34,342 nt of DNA from the NCBI GenBank assembly GCA_019636275.1, contig JAHBXY010000100.1, positions 1-34,342 of the forward strand, in the 5' to 3' direction. Below, piece by piece: positions 1 to 11,200 of the stretch. The stretch is from Planctomycetota bacterium. GTDB lineage: Bacteria > Planctomycetota > J058. Positions within the stretch are counted from its first letter, which is position 1. The number at the start of each line of letters is the position of its first letter. The notes below the pieces were generated by a model. It was not told where the DNA came from and did not search any database. It worked only from the letters and a program-made list of their open reading frames with translations. The position numbers and the translations under genes are program-made.

Positions 1-1
1 C

Positions 2-802
2 GCGCCGGAGCCCGTCGCGCCGCGTCCGCCCGAGCCGCTCCCGACGCCGCTGCGGGCGGTGGCCCTCCGCGCCGCTGGCGGCGGCCACGTCCTGCGCGGC
101 GAGGAGCACGACCTCCGTCCCCAGCGCGACCAGCAGCTGCTCACGCTCGTCGCGACCGAGGCGCGGCCGCTGCCGCTCCGGGTCGAGTGGGAGCTGTCGG
201 ACGTGCAGCTCCTCGAGGCCTTGCCGCCGCGCCCCGCCCCGCCGGTGCACGGCGGACCGGGCGGACCGGGCGGGCCGGGCGGGCCGGGCGGGCCGCGCCG
301 GCCTCCGCAGCCCCCGCCTCCCCCGCCCACGGAGCTCGAGGAGCTCCTGTGGGCCGCCCCCCCGAAGGGCCTGGTCCTGCTCCTCGGCGCGCGCCCGGAC
401 GGGCGGTCCGCGCGGACGCTGGCGGACCTGTCGGGCGGCGTGGGCGTGGTCCTGGCGCTCGAGTCGGTGAGCGAGGCCGGCGTGGGCGTCCTGTGGGCGT
501 CGGCGTCGGCGAACCTCAAGGACCGGAGCGGCGACCTCCTGCGCAAGTCGTCCCCGGTCGTCGAGAAGGGCGAGCTGCGCCTGGACCCGGCGCAGCCGAT
601 CCGGGTGACGCTCGACCTCGACGAGCGCGGCTGGCGGGTCGAGGTGAGCCACGCCGGGCGGACGGTGCGCGACGACGGCGCCTGGGACCCGGCCACGCGC
701 CAGGCGCTGGGCCGGGGCGGCGCCTGGCTGTGGGCGAGCCTGGCCAACAGCGGCCGGCAGACGGGCTGCTCGCTCGCGGTCCGCGCGGCGTCGGGGTCGT
801 GA
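2..802 (+). CDS. Unrecognised protein, 5'-truncated by window edge
   Basis: The reading frame is open from the first bases of the window to a TGA at 800-802, so the true start lies upstream; an internal GTG at 59 is possible but nothing argues for it. The visible 266 residues are Pro-rich at the start, then contain a Gly-Gly-Pro tandem stretch (bases about 250-300) running into a Pro-rich run, which looks like a flexible linker. The remaining about 150 residues read like a folded beta-rich domain (LWASASANLKDRSG, VTLDLDERGWRVEVSHAGR). I do not recognise the family. The repeated pattern of beta strands could fit a surface or sensor domain, but this is inference. The next gene starts 43 bases downstream on the same strand. 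Confidence 0.6.
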   Translation, partial: APEPVAPRPPEPLPTPLRAVALRAAGGGHVLRGEEHDLRPQRDQQLLTLVATEARPLPLRVEWELSDVQLLEALPPRPAPPVHGGPGGPGGPGGPGGPRRPPQPPPPPPTELEELLWAAPPKGLVLLLGARPDGRSARTLADLSGGVGVVLALESVSEAGVGVLWASASANLKDRSGDLLRKSSPVVEKGELRLDPAQPIRVTLDLDERGWRVEVSHAGRTVRDDGAWDPATRQALGRGGAWLWASLANSGRQTGCSLAVRAASGS

Positions 803-845
803 CGCGCGTGCCTCGCGCGCGGCCGCGCGCGGGGTAGGCTCTGGC

Positions 846-1430
846 GTGAGCCGACGCGAGAAGGGGCGCCTCGTCCGCTGCGCCGGGTGCGCCCTGCCGC
901 CGGAGCTGTGCTTCTGCGCGGCCCTGCGCGCGATTCCGGCGCGGACCCGCGTCGTCGTGCTCATGCAGGCCAGCGAGCGCACCAAGCCGACGAACACGGG
1001 GCGGCTGGTGCCGCGCCTGCTCGAGGGGGCCGAGGTGCGGCTGCGCGGGGCGCCGGACGCGCCGCTCGCCGTCGCCGACCTGGCCGACCCCGCGCGGCGG
1101 CTGCTGCTGCTCGACCCCGCCGGGCCGCCGCTCGACGCCGACGACCCGCGGCCGGTGACGCTCCTCGTGCCCGACGGCACGTGGCGGCAGGCGCGGCGGA
1201 TCGTCACCCGCGAGGTGTGGCACGCCGGGGCCACGCGCGTGCGCCTGCCGGCCGCGGCGCCGACGCGCTACCGCCTGCGCAACTCCGGCGCGCCGGCCCG
1301 CCTCGCCACGCTGGAGGCGGTCGCCCGGGCGCTCGGCATCCTCGAGGGGCCGGCGGCGCAGGCGCACCTCGAGGAGGCCTTCGACCTGATGGTCGAGCGG
1401 ACCCTGCGCCTGCGCGGCGCGCTGCGCTGA
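846..1430 (+). CDS. DTW-domain tRNA-uridine aminocarboxypropyltransferase
   Basis: This 194-residue protein has the layout of the DTW family (E. coli TapT/YfiP type), which transfers the 3-amino-3-carboxypropyl group of S-adenosylmethionine to a tRNA uridine (acp3U). Visible signatures are a Cys cluster near the N-terminus (C12, C15, C22, C24 in RCAGCALPPELCFC), KPTNTG at 47-52, the family-defining motif as DGTW at 110-113 followed by RQARR, and a C-terminal YRLRNSGAPARLATLEA segment that corresponds to the LR...TLEA block of the family. Start is GTG at 846; no strong ribosome site is visible. Length is normal for the compact bacterial DTW proteins. The exact target uridine cannot be told from sequence. 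Confidence 0.85.
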   Translation: MSRREKGRLVRCAGCALPPELCFCAALRAIPARTRVVVLMQASERTKPTNTGRLVPRLLEGAEVRLRGAPDAPLAVADLADPARRLLLLDPAGPPLDADDPRPVTLLVPDGTWRQARRIVTREVWHAGATRVRLPAAAPTRYRLRNSGAPARLATLEAVARALGILEGPAAQAHLEEAFDLMVERTLRLRGALR

Positions 1431-1732
1431 CGGTCGGCCGGAGGGGCCCACCGCGCGGCGCTCCGGATGGGCTCACCGGGACACGTGATCGACCCCGGCG
1501 TGTGGCCTCACCAGGACACCGGCGACGAGGGTCCACGAGGACACGCCTTCGTGACCCATGGGCGGCCAGCGCGCGGAGTTCGGTTCGCGAGCGTGACCGC
1601 GGTCGGTGACGCCCCGGAGACCGGATCCGAGACCATCGCGGACGCGTCCGAGGCTCGGGTCGAAGCGCGCCCCGGCGCGGCCTCGGCGGCGTCGGTGACG
1701 GTCCTCGCTCAGCACGACGACCGCTGCTCGCG
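1431..1732. other. Intergenic stretch, no gene supported
   Basis: About 300 bases between the DTW gene and the convergent small gene. A plus-strand frame is open here (from 1467) but its product has no recognisable order and mixed composition, so it is not called. Three loose copies of a CTCACC(A/G)GGACAC-like string lie near 1471, 1507 and 1531. Nothing else is evident. Confidence 0.4.
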
Positions 1733-2053
1733 TCAGAGGCTCCGCGGGACGGGCGCCTGCCGTCGCGGCGGGCTCTCCTTGCGCACGAAGAGCGACGTGA
1801 GCGGGTCCTCCTCGATCATGCGCCGGTAGATCTCGACGCGGCGCGCGCGCTCCTTCACGTCAGGGTCGAGCAGGCGGGGGTCGACCCAGCCCTGGCGCGG
1901 CCGCGGGCGAGGCGCGTCGTCGGGCGCCTCGTCGACGTCGGGCGCGTCGCCGTGGTCGACGGGCCGGGCGTCCACCGGGACCTCGCGGACGAACGCCTCC
2001 GGGTGGGGGGCGGCCGTCATCACATCCAGGCGCTCGTGCTCGCGCTGCTGCAC
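1733..2053 (-). CDS. Small hypothetical acidic/basic protein
   Basis: Family not recognised. The C-terminal half (GWVDPRLLDPDVKERARR, then EIYRRMIEEDPLTSLFVRKE) looks like a genuine amphipathic, conserved-type segment, while the middle is Asp/Pro-rich and probably disordered. Start is uncertain: GTG at 2053 has GAGGA just upstream and gives 106 residues; ATG at 2020 gives 95 residues; an ATG at 2104 lacks a ribosome site. It lies 190 bases downstream of the FHA repeat gene on the same strand and may share its transcript. Confidence 0.55.
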   Translation of the reverse strand: MQQREHERLDVMTAAPHPEAFVREVPVDARPVDHGDAPDVDEAPDDAPRPRPRQGWVDPRLLDPDVKERARRVEIYRRMIEEDPLTSLFVRKESPPRRQAPVPRSL

Positions 2054-2244
2054 GCGTCCTCGTCGGCCAGCCGGCGTCGCGCGCGCCGGCAATGGGCCGC
2101 TCATAGACTGGCCTGCGCCTGCCACCGGCGCGTCACGCCGCGGCCACGTCTTCGGCCTGCAGAGCGGCACACCGCTTCATGACGCGCCGCGCGCGGCCCG
2201 GGTCGACGCCGCGCGGCGCCCGGACGGGGCGCGGCGGGCCGCCG

Positions 2245-4240
2245 TCACCTGAAGTCGGGGTCGTCGAAGAGCATCGTCCGGCCCGCGACGTCGTCCTCCT
2301 CGGCATCGGCCCCGCCGTCGAAGTCGGGCGGCTCGTCGAGGATCATCGTGCGACTGGCGGGCTCGTCGTCTTCGTCCTGCGCCCCGCCGCCGTCGAACTC
2401 GGGCGGCTCGTCGAGGATCATCGTGCGGCTCGCGGGCTCGTCGTCGTCGTTGCCCTGCGCCGCGTCGAACTCCGGCGGCTCGTCGAGGATCATCGTGCGG
2501 CTGGCGGGCTCGTCGTCGTCGTCGCCCTGCGCCGCGTCGAACTCCGGCGGGCCGTCGAGCATCATCGTGCGGCTGGCGGGCCCGTCGTCCTCGTCGGCGT
2601 CCGGCGTCGCGTCGAACTCCGGCAGGCCGTCGAGCATCATCGTGCGGCTGGCGGGCTCGTCGTCCTCGTCGGCGTCCGGCGTCGCGTCGAACTCCGGCAG
2701 GCCGTCGAGCATCATCGTGCGGCTGGCGGGCTCGTCGTCTTCGTCGGCGTCCGGCGTCGCGTCGAACTCCGGGGGGCCCTCGAGCATCAACGTCCGGCTC
2801 GGCGCGTCCTCGTCGTCGCCATCGGCGCCGCCGAACTCGGGCGGCGTGTCGAGGACCATCGTCCGGCCGCCGCCCTCCTGCTCGTCCTCGGCCCCCGGAA
2901 GGTCGAACTCGGGCCCGTCGCCCAGGAGCAGCGTCCGCGACGGCGCGTCGTCGTCCTGCGGCTCCGGCGCGCCGAAGTCGGGCGTCTCGAGGACCATCGT
3001 CCGGCCGCCGCCGCCCACCTCGAGCTCGTCGTCGTCCGCCTGATCGAACTCGGGCGGACCGTCGAACATGAGCGTCCGGCCGGCCGCCTCCTCATCCGCC
3101 GCCAGCTCCCCGAAGTCGGGGGCCGCCTCGAGCATCATGGTGCGTCCGGGCGACATCTCGTCGTCGGCGGGCTCCGCCTCGAACACCGGCTCGAGCTCGA
3201 ACACGGGCGAGGACGGCGCAGGGGGCGGCGAGACGAGGCGAGGCGGCGGCGGCGGCAGCGCCGGGGGCCTCGGCAGGGCCAGCGACGGCATCGGGGGCGG
3301 CACGGCCGGCCGCGGAGGAGGCGCGGGCCGCGGGGGAGGTGCGGCGGCGGGCTCCGCCTCCGTCTGGAGGTCGGGGAACTCGGGGACGGCGTCGAGCACG
3401 AGCGTCCGCCCGCCCGCCTCCTCCGGTGGAGGCGGCGGCGCCGGCTCGAACGACGGCATGTCGTCGAGCACGAGCGTGCGGTCGAAGCCGGCCGGCTCCG
3501 GCGCAGGCTCGAACGACGGCATGTCGTCCATGACCATCGTCCGTTCGACCCCCACCGGCTCCGCCGGGGCAGGGTCGAACGATGGCATGTCGTCGAGGAT
3601 CATCGTCCGGTCGATGGCGGCCGGCCCGGACGGCGGCGGCGGGACGGCCGGCGCCGGTTCGTCGAAGGCCGGCATGTCGTCGAGGATGATCGTCCGGTCG
3701 ATGGCGGCCGGGCCGGCTGGCGGCGCCGGTTCGTCGAAGGCCGGCATGTCGTCGAGGATCATCGTCCGGTCGACGGCGGCCGGGCCGGGCGGCGGCGGGG
3801 CCGGTTCGAAGGCCGGCATGTCGTCGAGGATGATCGTCCGATCGATGGCGGCCGGGTCGGGCGGCGGCGGCGGGGCCGGCGCCGGCTCGAAGGCCGGCAT
3901 GTCGTCGAGGATGATCGTCCGGTCGATGGCGGCCGGCCCGGGCGGCGGCGGGGCCGGCGCCGGCTCGAAGGCCGGCATGTCGTCGAGGATGATCGTCCGG
4001 TCGATGGCGGCCGGCCCGGGCGGCGGCGGGGCCGGCGCCGGCTCGAAGGCCGGCACGTCGTCGAGGACGATCGTCCGGTCGATGGCGGCCGGCCCGGGCG
4101 GCGGCGGCGCCGGCGCCGGCTCGAAGGCCGGCATGTCGTCGAGGACGATCGTCCGGTCGATGGCGGCCGGCCCGGGCGGCGGCGCCGCCGGCGCGGGTTC
4201 GAAGGCCGGCATGTCGTCGAGGAGCAGGGTCCGGTCCGCC
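2245..4240 (-). repeat. Tandem coding minisatellite inside the FHA gene
   Basis: Two blocks of degenerate tandem repeats encode the RTxxLD arrays. The block at about 3400-4240 has a main period of 78 bases, with several neighbouring units (about 3890-4200) nearly identical. The block at about 2250-3150 has a period of 72-75 bases; the two units between about 2628 and 2777 are almost identical. Near-identity of neighbours beside diverged units suggests recent expansion by unequal recombination or slippage on an older array. Confidence 0.85.
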
Positions 4241-5091
4241 GCGGGGGGCGTCGGCGGCTCGACCCGCTGGGTCCTGGGGGCCGCCGCGGCGGGCGGCGGC
4301 GGGGGGGCCGGCGCGGAGAGCGCGGACTCGAAGTCGAACGCGAACGGGTCGTCGGTGACCGGGGGCGGACCCTGCGCGGCGGCGCGCGCCGGGCCGGAGG
4401 TGGCGGCGGCCGAGGGGACGCCGTCGAAGACGAAGTCCCTCAGGGCCGCCGCATCGGCCGCGTCGGCCACCGCCTCGACCGGCGGCGTGAACTCCGGCTG
4501 CTCGTCGAAGACGAACGTGCGCAGCGCGGCCGCGTCGGCCGCCTCCGGCGGCGGCGCCGGGGAGGGAGGCCGCGGCGCGGAGCGGGTCGCCGGCTGCTTC
4601 GGCGCTGGCGGCGGTGGCGCCGGCTGCTTCGGCGCTGGCGGCGGGGTCGCCGGCGCCGCCGGGGCGAGGTCGCCGAAGTCGAAGTCGAACGGGTCGGGCC
4701 CCTTCGCCGCGGGCGCGGCCACCCTCGCGGTCGCGGGCGCCGGAGCCTGCACGGCCGCCGCCGGCCGCGGCCCCTCGAAGGAGAGCGTCCACAGGCCGAG
4801 CTGGACCTGATCGCCCGGCGCCAGCGGCCGCTCCGACTTCTTCTTCAGGCGCTTGCCGTTGACCTTCGTGCCGTTGGTCGAGCCCAGGTCGACCAGGTAG
4901 TAGCCGTCGGCGCGCCTCTCGATCCGGCAGTGCTCGCGCGAGCACTTGATGTCCATGACCGGGATGTCGACCTGGTGGCCGCGGCCCAGCGTGTAGACCG
5001 TCTTGCCGTCGAGCGGGTAGACCTTGCCCTTGTCGGCCTGATCGCCTGCCTCGAGGACCACGAGCGAAGGGCGCGGAGCAGGCGTCGGCAT
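2245..5091 (-). CDS. FHA-domain protein with at least 25 RTxxLD tail repeats
   Basis: A 948-residue protein starting at ATG 5089-5091 (AGGA 12 bases upstream). Residues about 10-106 are a canonical forkhead-associated (FHA) phosphothreonine-binding domain: GR at 36-37, SREH at 51-54, DLGSTNGT at 68-75 and N78-G79. FHA domains bind phosphothreonine with selectivity at the +3 residue. After a Pro/Ala linker come two degenerate repeats (RTFVFDEQPEF near 190, RDFVFDGVPS near 216) and then at least 25 copies of R-T-[MIL]-[IVML]-[LFM]-D/E-x-x-P-x-F from about residue 285 to the end. Copies 1-12 have Pro/Ala spacers (period 24-26 residues); copies 13-25 have Asp/Glu-rich spacers (24-25 residues); a Pro-rich stretch (bases about 3180-3360) separates the two sets. 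No membrane segment or kinase domain is seen. Inference: the repeat threonines are kinase targets read by this or another FHA domain, making a multivalent scaffold. Confidence 0.88.
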   Translation of the reverse strand: MPTPAPRPSLVVLEAGDQADKGKVYPLDGKTVYTLGRGHQVDIPVMDIKCSREHCRIERRADGYYLVDLGSTNGTKVNGKRLKKKSERPLAPGDQVQLGLWTLSFEGPRPAAAVQAPAPATARVAAPAAKGPDPFDFDFGDLAPAAPATPPPAPKQPAPPPPAPKQPATRSAPRPPSPAPPPEAADAAALRTFVFDEQPEFTPPVEAVADAADAAALRDFVFDGVPSAAATSGPARAAAQGPPPVTDDPFAFDFESALSAPAPPPPPAAAAPRTQRVEPPTPPAADRTLLLDDMPAFEPAPAAPPPGPAAIDRTIVLDDMPAFEPAPAPPPPGPAAIDRTIVLDDVPAFEPAPAPPPPGPAAIDRTIILDDMPAFEPAPAPPPPGPAAIDRTIILDDMPAFEPAPAPPPPPDPAAIDRTIILDDMPAFEPAPPPPGPAAVDRTMILDDMPAFDEPAPPAGPAAIDRTIILDDMPAFDEPAPAVPPPPSGPAAIDRTMILDDMPSFDPAPAEPVGVERTMVMDDMPSFEPAPEPAGFDRTLVLDDMPSFEPAPPPPPEEAGGRTLVLDAVPEFPDLQTEAEPAAAPPPRPAPPPRPAVPPPMPSLALPRPPALPPPPPRLVSPPPAPSSPVFELEPVFEAEPADDEMSPGRTMMLEAAPDFGELAADEEAAGRTLMFDGPPEFDQADDDELEVGGGGRTMVLETPDFGAPEPQDDDAPSRTLLLGDGPEFDLPGAEDEQEGGGRTMVLDTPPEFGGADGDDEDAPSRTLMLEGPPEFDATPDADEDDEPASRTMMLDGLPEFDATPDADEDDEPASRTMMLDGLPEFDATPDADEDDGPASRTMMLDGPPEFDAAQGDDDDEPASRTMILDEPPEFDAAQGNDDDEPASRTMILDEPPEFDGGGAQDEDDEPASRTMILDEPPDFDGGADAEEDDVAGRTMLFDDPDFR

Positions 5092-5467
5092 CGGCTGGGG
5101 CGGTCCTCGGAGCCGACCTCGGCTGTCGGAGCCGGGTCGGCACGCACAAGTCGTGCAACGAGCCGGACTATAGCCGAGGCCCGGGAGCGCCCGCAACCAC
5201 GCCGGCTCCGCCAAAGTGACAGCCCCGGCCCGCGACCCTCGATCGAATTGGCAGCGGTCGTCAGCCGTCGTGTCCGTGTTTTCGTTGGACTTATGCGCCG
5301 AGCAGGGCGGCACCAGCGTTGCATCGGGGCGCTGCCGTGCCTGGCTTCAGGGCGTGCCGCTGGCGGTACAGCCGCTGGACGCCAGGGATCGTGGGGCGCC
5401 CGCCGGGCGCCCGCCCAAACTCGCGCCGGACGGCGCTCGACCAACACGCACTGCAGGGAGGGCCTCC
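5092..5467. other. Divergent control region between FHA gene and groEL1
   Basis: 376 bases, less GC-rich than the flanks, from which the FHA gene (minus) and groEL1 (plus) diverge. It holds the FHA promoter at 5167-5196. For groEL1 I looked for the HrcA/CIRCE operator (TTAGCACTC-N9-GAGTGCTAA) and for a sigma-32 promoter and found neither; TTGGCA (5248) and TTGGAC (5285) are -35-like but have no good -10 at 16-18 bases. An in-frame upstream extension of groEL1 exists from 5216 but reads as non-coding. Confidence 0.5.
5167..5196 (-). promoter_or_regulatory. Sigma-70-type promoter for the FHA repeat gene
   Basis: On the minus strand TATAGT (5172-5167) is preceded by TTGCGG (5196-5191) with an 18-base spacer. 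A transcript would begin near 5160 and leave a leader of about 65-70 bases before the ATG at 5091. The -10 box is the same TATAGT as in the TraR/DksA promoter at 19298-19326, which supports both. Confidence 0.55.
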
Positions 5468-7099
<1,632 letters not shown>

Positions 7100-7111
7100 C
7101 CGGCGGCGCGG

Positions 7112-7139
7112 CGGGGCCGCGGCCGCGCGCCGGGCCCCG
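7112..7139 (+). other. GC hairpin between groEL1 and groES
   Basis: CGGGGCC (7112-7118) pairs with GGCCCCG (7133-7139) right after the groEL1 stop. There is no T-run after it, so it may act as a partial terminator, a processing site or a 3' stabiliser that sets the groEL1:groES ratio rather than as a classical intrinsic terminator. Confidence 0.4.
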
Positions 7140-7207
7140 TCGCGTCACGAACCCCATACACGCCAAGAAACCACTACCGGGCCAATGGCCCAACCCTGGA
7201 GTCCACC

Positions 7208-7501
7208 ATGCGGATCCGTCCGCTCGATGACCGCGTCCTCATCAAGCCCATCGAGGCCGAGGACAAGACCGCCGGCGGGATCGTCCTCCCCGACACCGCC
7301 AAGGAGAAGTCGCAGCGCGGGGAGGTGGTCGAGGTCGGCGCCGGCAAGCTCCTCGAGACCGGCGACCGCGCGGCCCTGTCCGTGAAGAAGGGCGACCGCG
7401 TCGTGTTCGGCAAGTACGCCGGCACGGAGATCAAGATCGAGGGGACCCAGCACCAGATCATGCGCGAGCACGAGATCCTGGCCGTGCTCGAGGAGGCATA
7501 G
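7208..7501 (+). CDS. groES: Co-chaperonin GroES
   Basis: A 97-residue Cpn10, the heptameric lid of the GroEL chamber. It starts at ATG 7208 with GGAG 7 bases upstream. The N-terminal MRIRPLDDRVLIKP strand, the mobile loop (EDKTAGGIVLPDTAKEK, with the GroEL-contacting IVL) and the C-terminal IMREHEILAVLE strand are all present, at normal length. It lies between two groEL genes and ends only 4 bases before groEL2, with the groEL2 ribosome site inside its last codons. It is the only groES in the window, so it may serve both GroEL paralogues. Confidence 0.97.
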   Translation: MRIRPLDDRVLIKPIEAEDKTAGGIVLPDTAKEKSQRGEVVEVGAGKLLETGDRAALSVKKGDRVVFGKYAGTEIKIEGTQHQIMREHEILAVLEEA

Positions 7502-7505
7502 AGAC

Positions 7506-9111
<1,606 letters not shown>

Positions 9112-9116
<5 letters not shown>

Positions 9117-9292
9117 CCGCGCTCACCGGTTGATCTGAGAGCGAAGCGAGCAGATCAACCGGTGGCGCGCATCCCCGAGCGGAGGCCGCGAAGCGGCCGA
9201 AGCGAGGGCGGCAGGTGCGTCACTGCGGATCGGAGCAAGGGTCCCGCTGCCGGACGTGGGCATCAGACCAAGCGACGGCCGCTGTGACCGCC
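9112..9292 (+). repeat. Stop-codon-associated repeat, copy A (181 bp)
   Basis: It matches 13569-13750 at about 90% identity by eye with one single-base indel. It begins with TCTGACCGCGCTCACCG, which contains the stop codon of groEL2. It contains a perfect 13-bp inverted repeat, ACCGGTTGATCTG (9125-9137) and its complement (9151-9163), with a 13-base loop, and then a GGCCGC-GAA-GCGGCC hairpin. In copy B the first stem carries paired changes, which indicates selection on structure. No open frame is shared by the two copies. Confidence 0.85.
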
Positions 9293-9296
9293 GCGC

Positions 9297-9359
9297 CCGG
9301 GCCCGGCGCGCGCCGGGCCCGGCGCGCCGCGCGCGTCGGTTCTCAGCGCGCGCGGCGCG
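9297..9359 (+). terminator. Two adjacent strong GC hairpins after groEL2
   Basis: A perfect 26-bp palindrome (9297-9322, arm CCGGGCCCGGCGC) is followed at once by a 13-bp inverted repeat (CGCGCCGCGCGCG at 9323-9335 with its complement at 9347-9359, loop about 11). There is no T-tract. In so GC-rich a genome these may stop transcription or protect the groESL 3' end; the terminator label is inference from position. Confidence 0.4.
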
Positions 9360-9388
9360 TGTCAGTATCGTCGGGCCCGGACGGGCTG

Positions 9389-9424
9389 TCGCGAGCGGCC
9401 GACCGTGGCCGCTCGCGGCGTTTT
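9389..9424 (+). terminator. Hairpin plus TTTT upstream of dnaJ: terminator or attenuator
   Basis: GCGAGCGGCC (9391-9400), loop GACCGT, GGCCGCTCGC (9407-9416), extendable by one to two pairs, then GGCG and TTTT (9421-9424). This is the closest thing to an intrinsic terminator in the chaperone island. It sits 37 bases before the dnaJ start, so it could end groEL2 read-through or act as an attenuator in a dnaJ leader. Confidence 0.45.
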
Positions 9425-9461
9425 CGCCGCCGGGGCGTCGTCGGCGGGACGGAGGGAGCGG

Positions 9462-10595
9462 GTGGCACCCCAGGTGAGCAGCAAGCGCGACTACTACGAG
9501 GTCCTCGGGGTCGAGCGGGGCGCCGACGAGGCCACGATCAAGAAGGCCTTCCGCCAGGCGGCGATCAAGAACCACCCCGACAAGAACCCCGGCGACGCCG
9601 AGGCCGAGGCGCGCTTCAAGGAGGCCGCCGAGGCCTACGAGGTCCTGTCGGACCCCGAGAAGCGGGCCCGCTACGACCGCTTCGGGCACGCCGGCGTCGG
9701 CGCGACGTCGGCCGGCAGCGCCTCGTACGAGAGCATCTTCGAGTCGTTCGCCGACATCTTCGGCGGCGGGATCTTCGAGAGCTTCTTCGGCGGCCGCGGC
9801 GGGCGGCGCGGCGGGCCGCGCCCGGGCGCGACGCTGCGGATCGAGCTGACCCTCGACTTCCTCGAGGCGGCCCGCGGGACGACCAAGAGCGTCGTCTACA
9901 ACCGCGCCGAGCGCTGCCTCGACTGCCAGGGCAGCGGCGCGAAGCGCGGCACGTCGCCCTCGACCTGCGAGCTGTGCGGCGGCCGCGGCTCGGTGATCCA
10001 GTCGACGGGCTTCTTCCAGATCCAGACGGGCTGCCCGCGCTGCCGCGGCGAGGGCAAGGTCGTGCGCGACCCCTGCCAGGAGTGCGAGGGGCAGGGCCGG
10101 ATCGGCCGGCGCCGCGAGGTCGAGGTGCGCGTGCCGGCCGGCGTCGACGAGGGGACGCTCCTGCGCGTCCCGGGCGAGGGCGAGCCGGGCGACCCGGGCG
10201 CGCCCAACGGCGACCTGCAGTGCGTGATCCGCGTCCGCCCGCACGAGTTCTTCGCCCGCCAGGAGAGCCACGTCCTCCTCGAGCTGCCGATCACCTTCAC
10301 CCAGGCGGCCCTCGGCGCCACGATCGAGGTGCCGACGATCGACGGCAAGGAGACGCTGAAGGTCAAGCGCGGCACGCAGTCGGGCGACCTCTACACGCTC
10401 CCCGGGAAGGGGATCGTCGACCCGCACACCGGCGTCCGCGGCGACGAGGTGATCCGGGTCGCCGTCGAGGTGCCGCGAAAGCTCACCAAGAAGCAGGAGG
10501 AGCTGCTGCGGCAGCTCGCCGAGACCGAGGACGCCCACGTCAGCCCGCAGCGGAAGTCGTTCTTCGAGAAGCTCAAGGGCTACTTCGAGGGCTGA
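9462..10595 (+). CDS. dnaJ: Chaperone protein DnaJ (Hsp40, class A)
   Basis: A 377-residue type I J-protein, the co-chaperone that stimulates DnaK ATPase and delivers unfolded clients. I choose GTG 9462 because GGAGG lies 6 bases upstream; a GTG at 9474 lacks a site. The J-domain is residues 9-75 with HPD at 38-40. A Gly/Phe segment (IFGGGIFESFFGGRGGRRGG) follows at about 99-118. Four CxxCxGxG zinc motifs begin at C152, C169, C191 and C205, and then the two beta-sandwich client domains and a C-terminal dimerisation helix (FFEKLKGYFEG). grpE follows after 17 bases, so the two form an operon. No dnaK is in the window. Confidence 0.97.
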   Translation: MAPQVSSKRDYYEVLGVERGADEATIKKAFRQAAIKNHPDKNPGDAEAEARFKEAAEAYEVLSDPEKRARYDRFGHAGVGATSAGSASYESIFESFADIFGGGIFESFFGGRGGRRGGPRPGATLRIELTLDFLEAARGTTKSVVYNRAERCLDCQGSGAKRGTSPSTCELCGGRGSVIQSTGFFQIQTGCPRCRGEGKVVRDPCQECEGQGRIGRRREVEVRVPAGVDEGTLLRVPGEGEPGDPGAPNGDLQCVIRVRPHEFFARQESHVLLELPITFTQAALGATIEVPTIDGKETLKVKRGTQSGDLYTLPGKGIVDPHTGVRGDEVIRVAVEVPRKLTKKQEELLRQLAETEDAHVSPQRKSFFEKLKGYFEG

Positions 10596-10612
10596 GGACA
10601 GCGAGATCCACC

Positions 10613-11197
10613 ATGAGCGCGGATGCGACGCCCACCGACGACCAGCCGGAGACCCCCGCCGAGGGGGGCGACGCGGCCCAGCCCGACGCGGGGCAGGGCG
10701 GCGGCGACGCCGCGGCGCTGAAGAGGGAGCGCGACGAGCTGTTCGACCGGCTCGCGCGGGTCAGCGCGGAGTTCCAGAACTTCCAGAAGCGCGTCCAGCG
10801 CGACCGGGCGAAGTGGACCCAGGACGCCGTGCGCGACGTGCTCTCGGGGCTCCTCTCGGTGTTCGACGCCATCGACCTGGCCGCCGGCTCGATCGAGCGC
10901 GGCGCCGATCCGCAGGCCGTCAAGCAGGGGGTCGAGATGGTGCGCGAGGAGCTGCGGCGGCAGCTCGGCCACCAGGGCGTCACGGCCATGGACGTGGCCA
11001 AGGGGACCCCCTTCGACCCGGAGCGCCACCAGGCGATCGCGGTCGAGGAGGTCGCGGGGCTCGCGCGCGAGGAGGTCTCCTTCGTCGCCCGCGCCGGCTA
11101 CACGATCGCCGACGTCGTCCTGCGGCCGGCGCAGGTCGGCGTGAGGAAGCCCGCCCCGACGCCGCCGCAGGGCGCGCCGGAGCAGGCCAGCGCCTGA
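10613..11197 (+). CDS. grpE: Nucleotide exchange factor GrpE
   Basis: A 194-residue GrpE, which releases ADP from DnaK. ATG at 10613 is 17 bases after dnaJ. The N-terminal 35 residues are acidic, Gly/Ala/Pro-rich and probably disordered. Then comes the long dimerising coiled coil (LKRERDELFDRLARVSAEFQ, continuing NFQKRVQRDRAK), the helix with VLSGLLSVFDAIDLA, and the beta domain with GVTAMDVAKGTPFDPERHQAI and the C-terminal GYTIADVVLRPAQVGV signature. Length and order are normal. A structured repeat element begins a few bases after the TGA. Confidence 0.96.
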   Translation: MSADATPTDDQPETPAEGGDAAQPDAGQGGGDAAALKRERDELFDRLARVSAEFQNFQKRVQRDRAKWTQDAVRDVLSGLLSVFDAIDLAAGSIERGADPQAVKQGVEMVREELRRQLGHQGVTAMDVAKGTPFDPERHQAIAVEEVAGLAREEVSFVARAGYTIADVVLRPAQVGVRKPAPTPPQGAPEQASA

Positions 11198-11200
11198 GTC

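Noticed and set aside
5092..5467. CIRCE/HrcA operator before groEL1
   Set aside because: Searched by eye for the inverted repeat and found no match.
7141..7207. Sigma-32-like box CCCCATACA before groES
   Set aside because: No CTTGAA-like -35 at the proper distance; a lone CCCCAT is expected by chance in this composition.
9215..11197. Plus-strand frame extending far upstream of GrpE
   Set aside because: The upstream portion is dnaJ read in the wrong frame; GrpE starts at ATG 10613.
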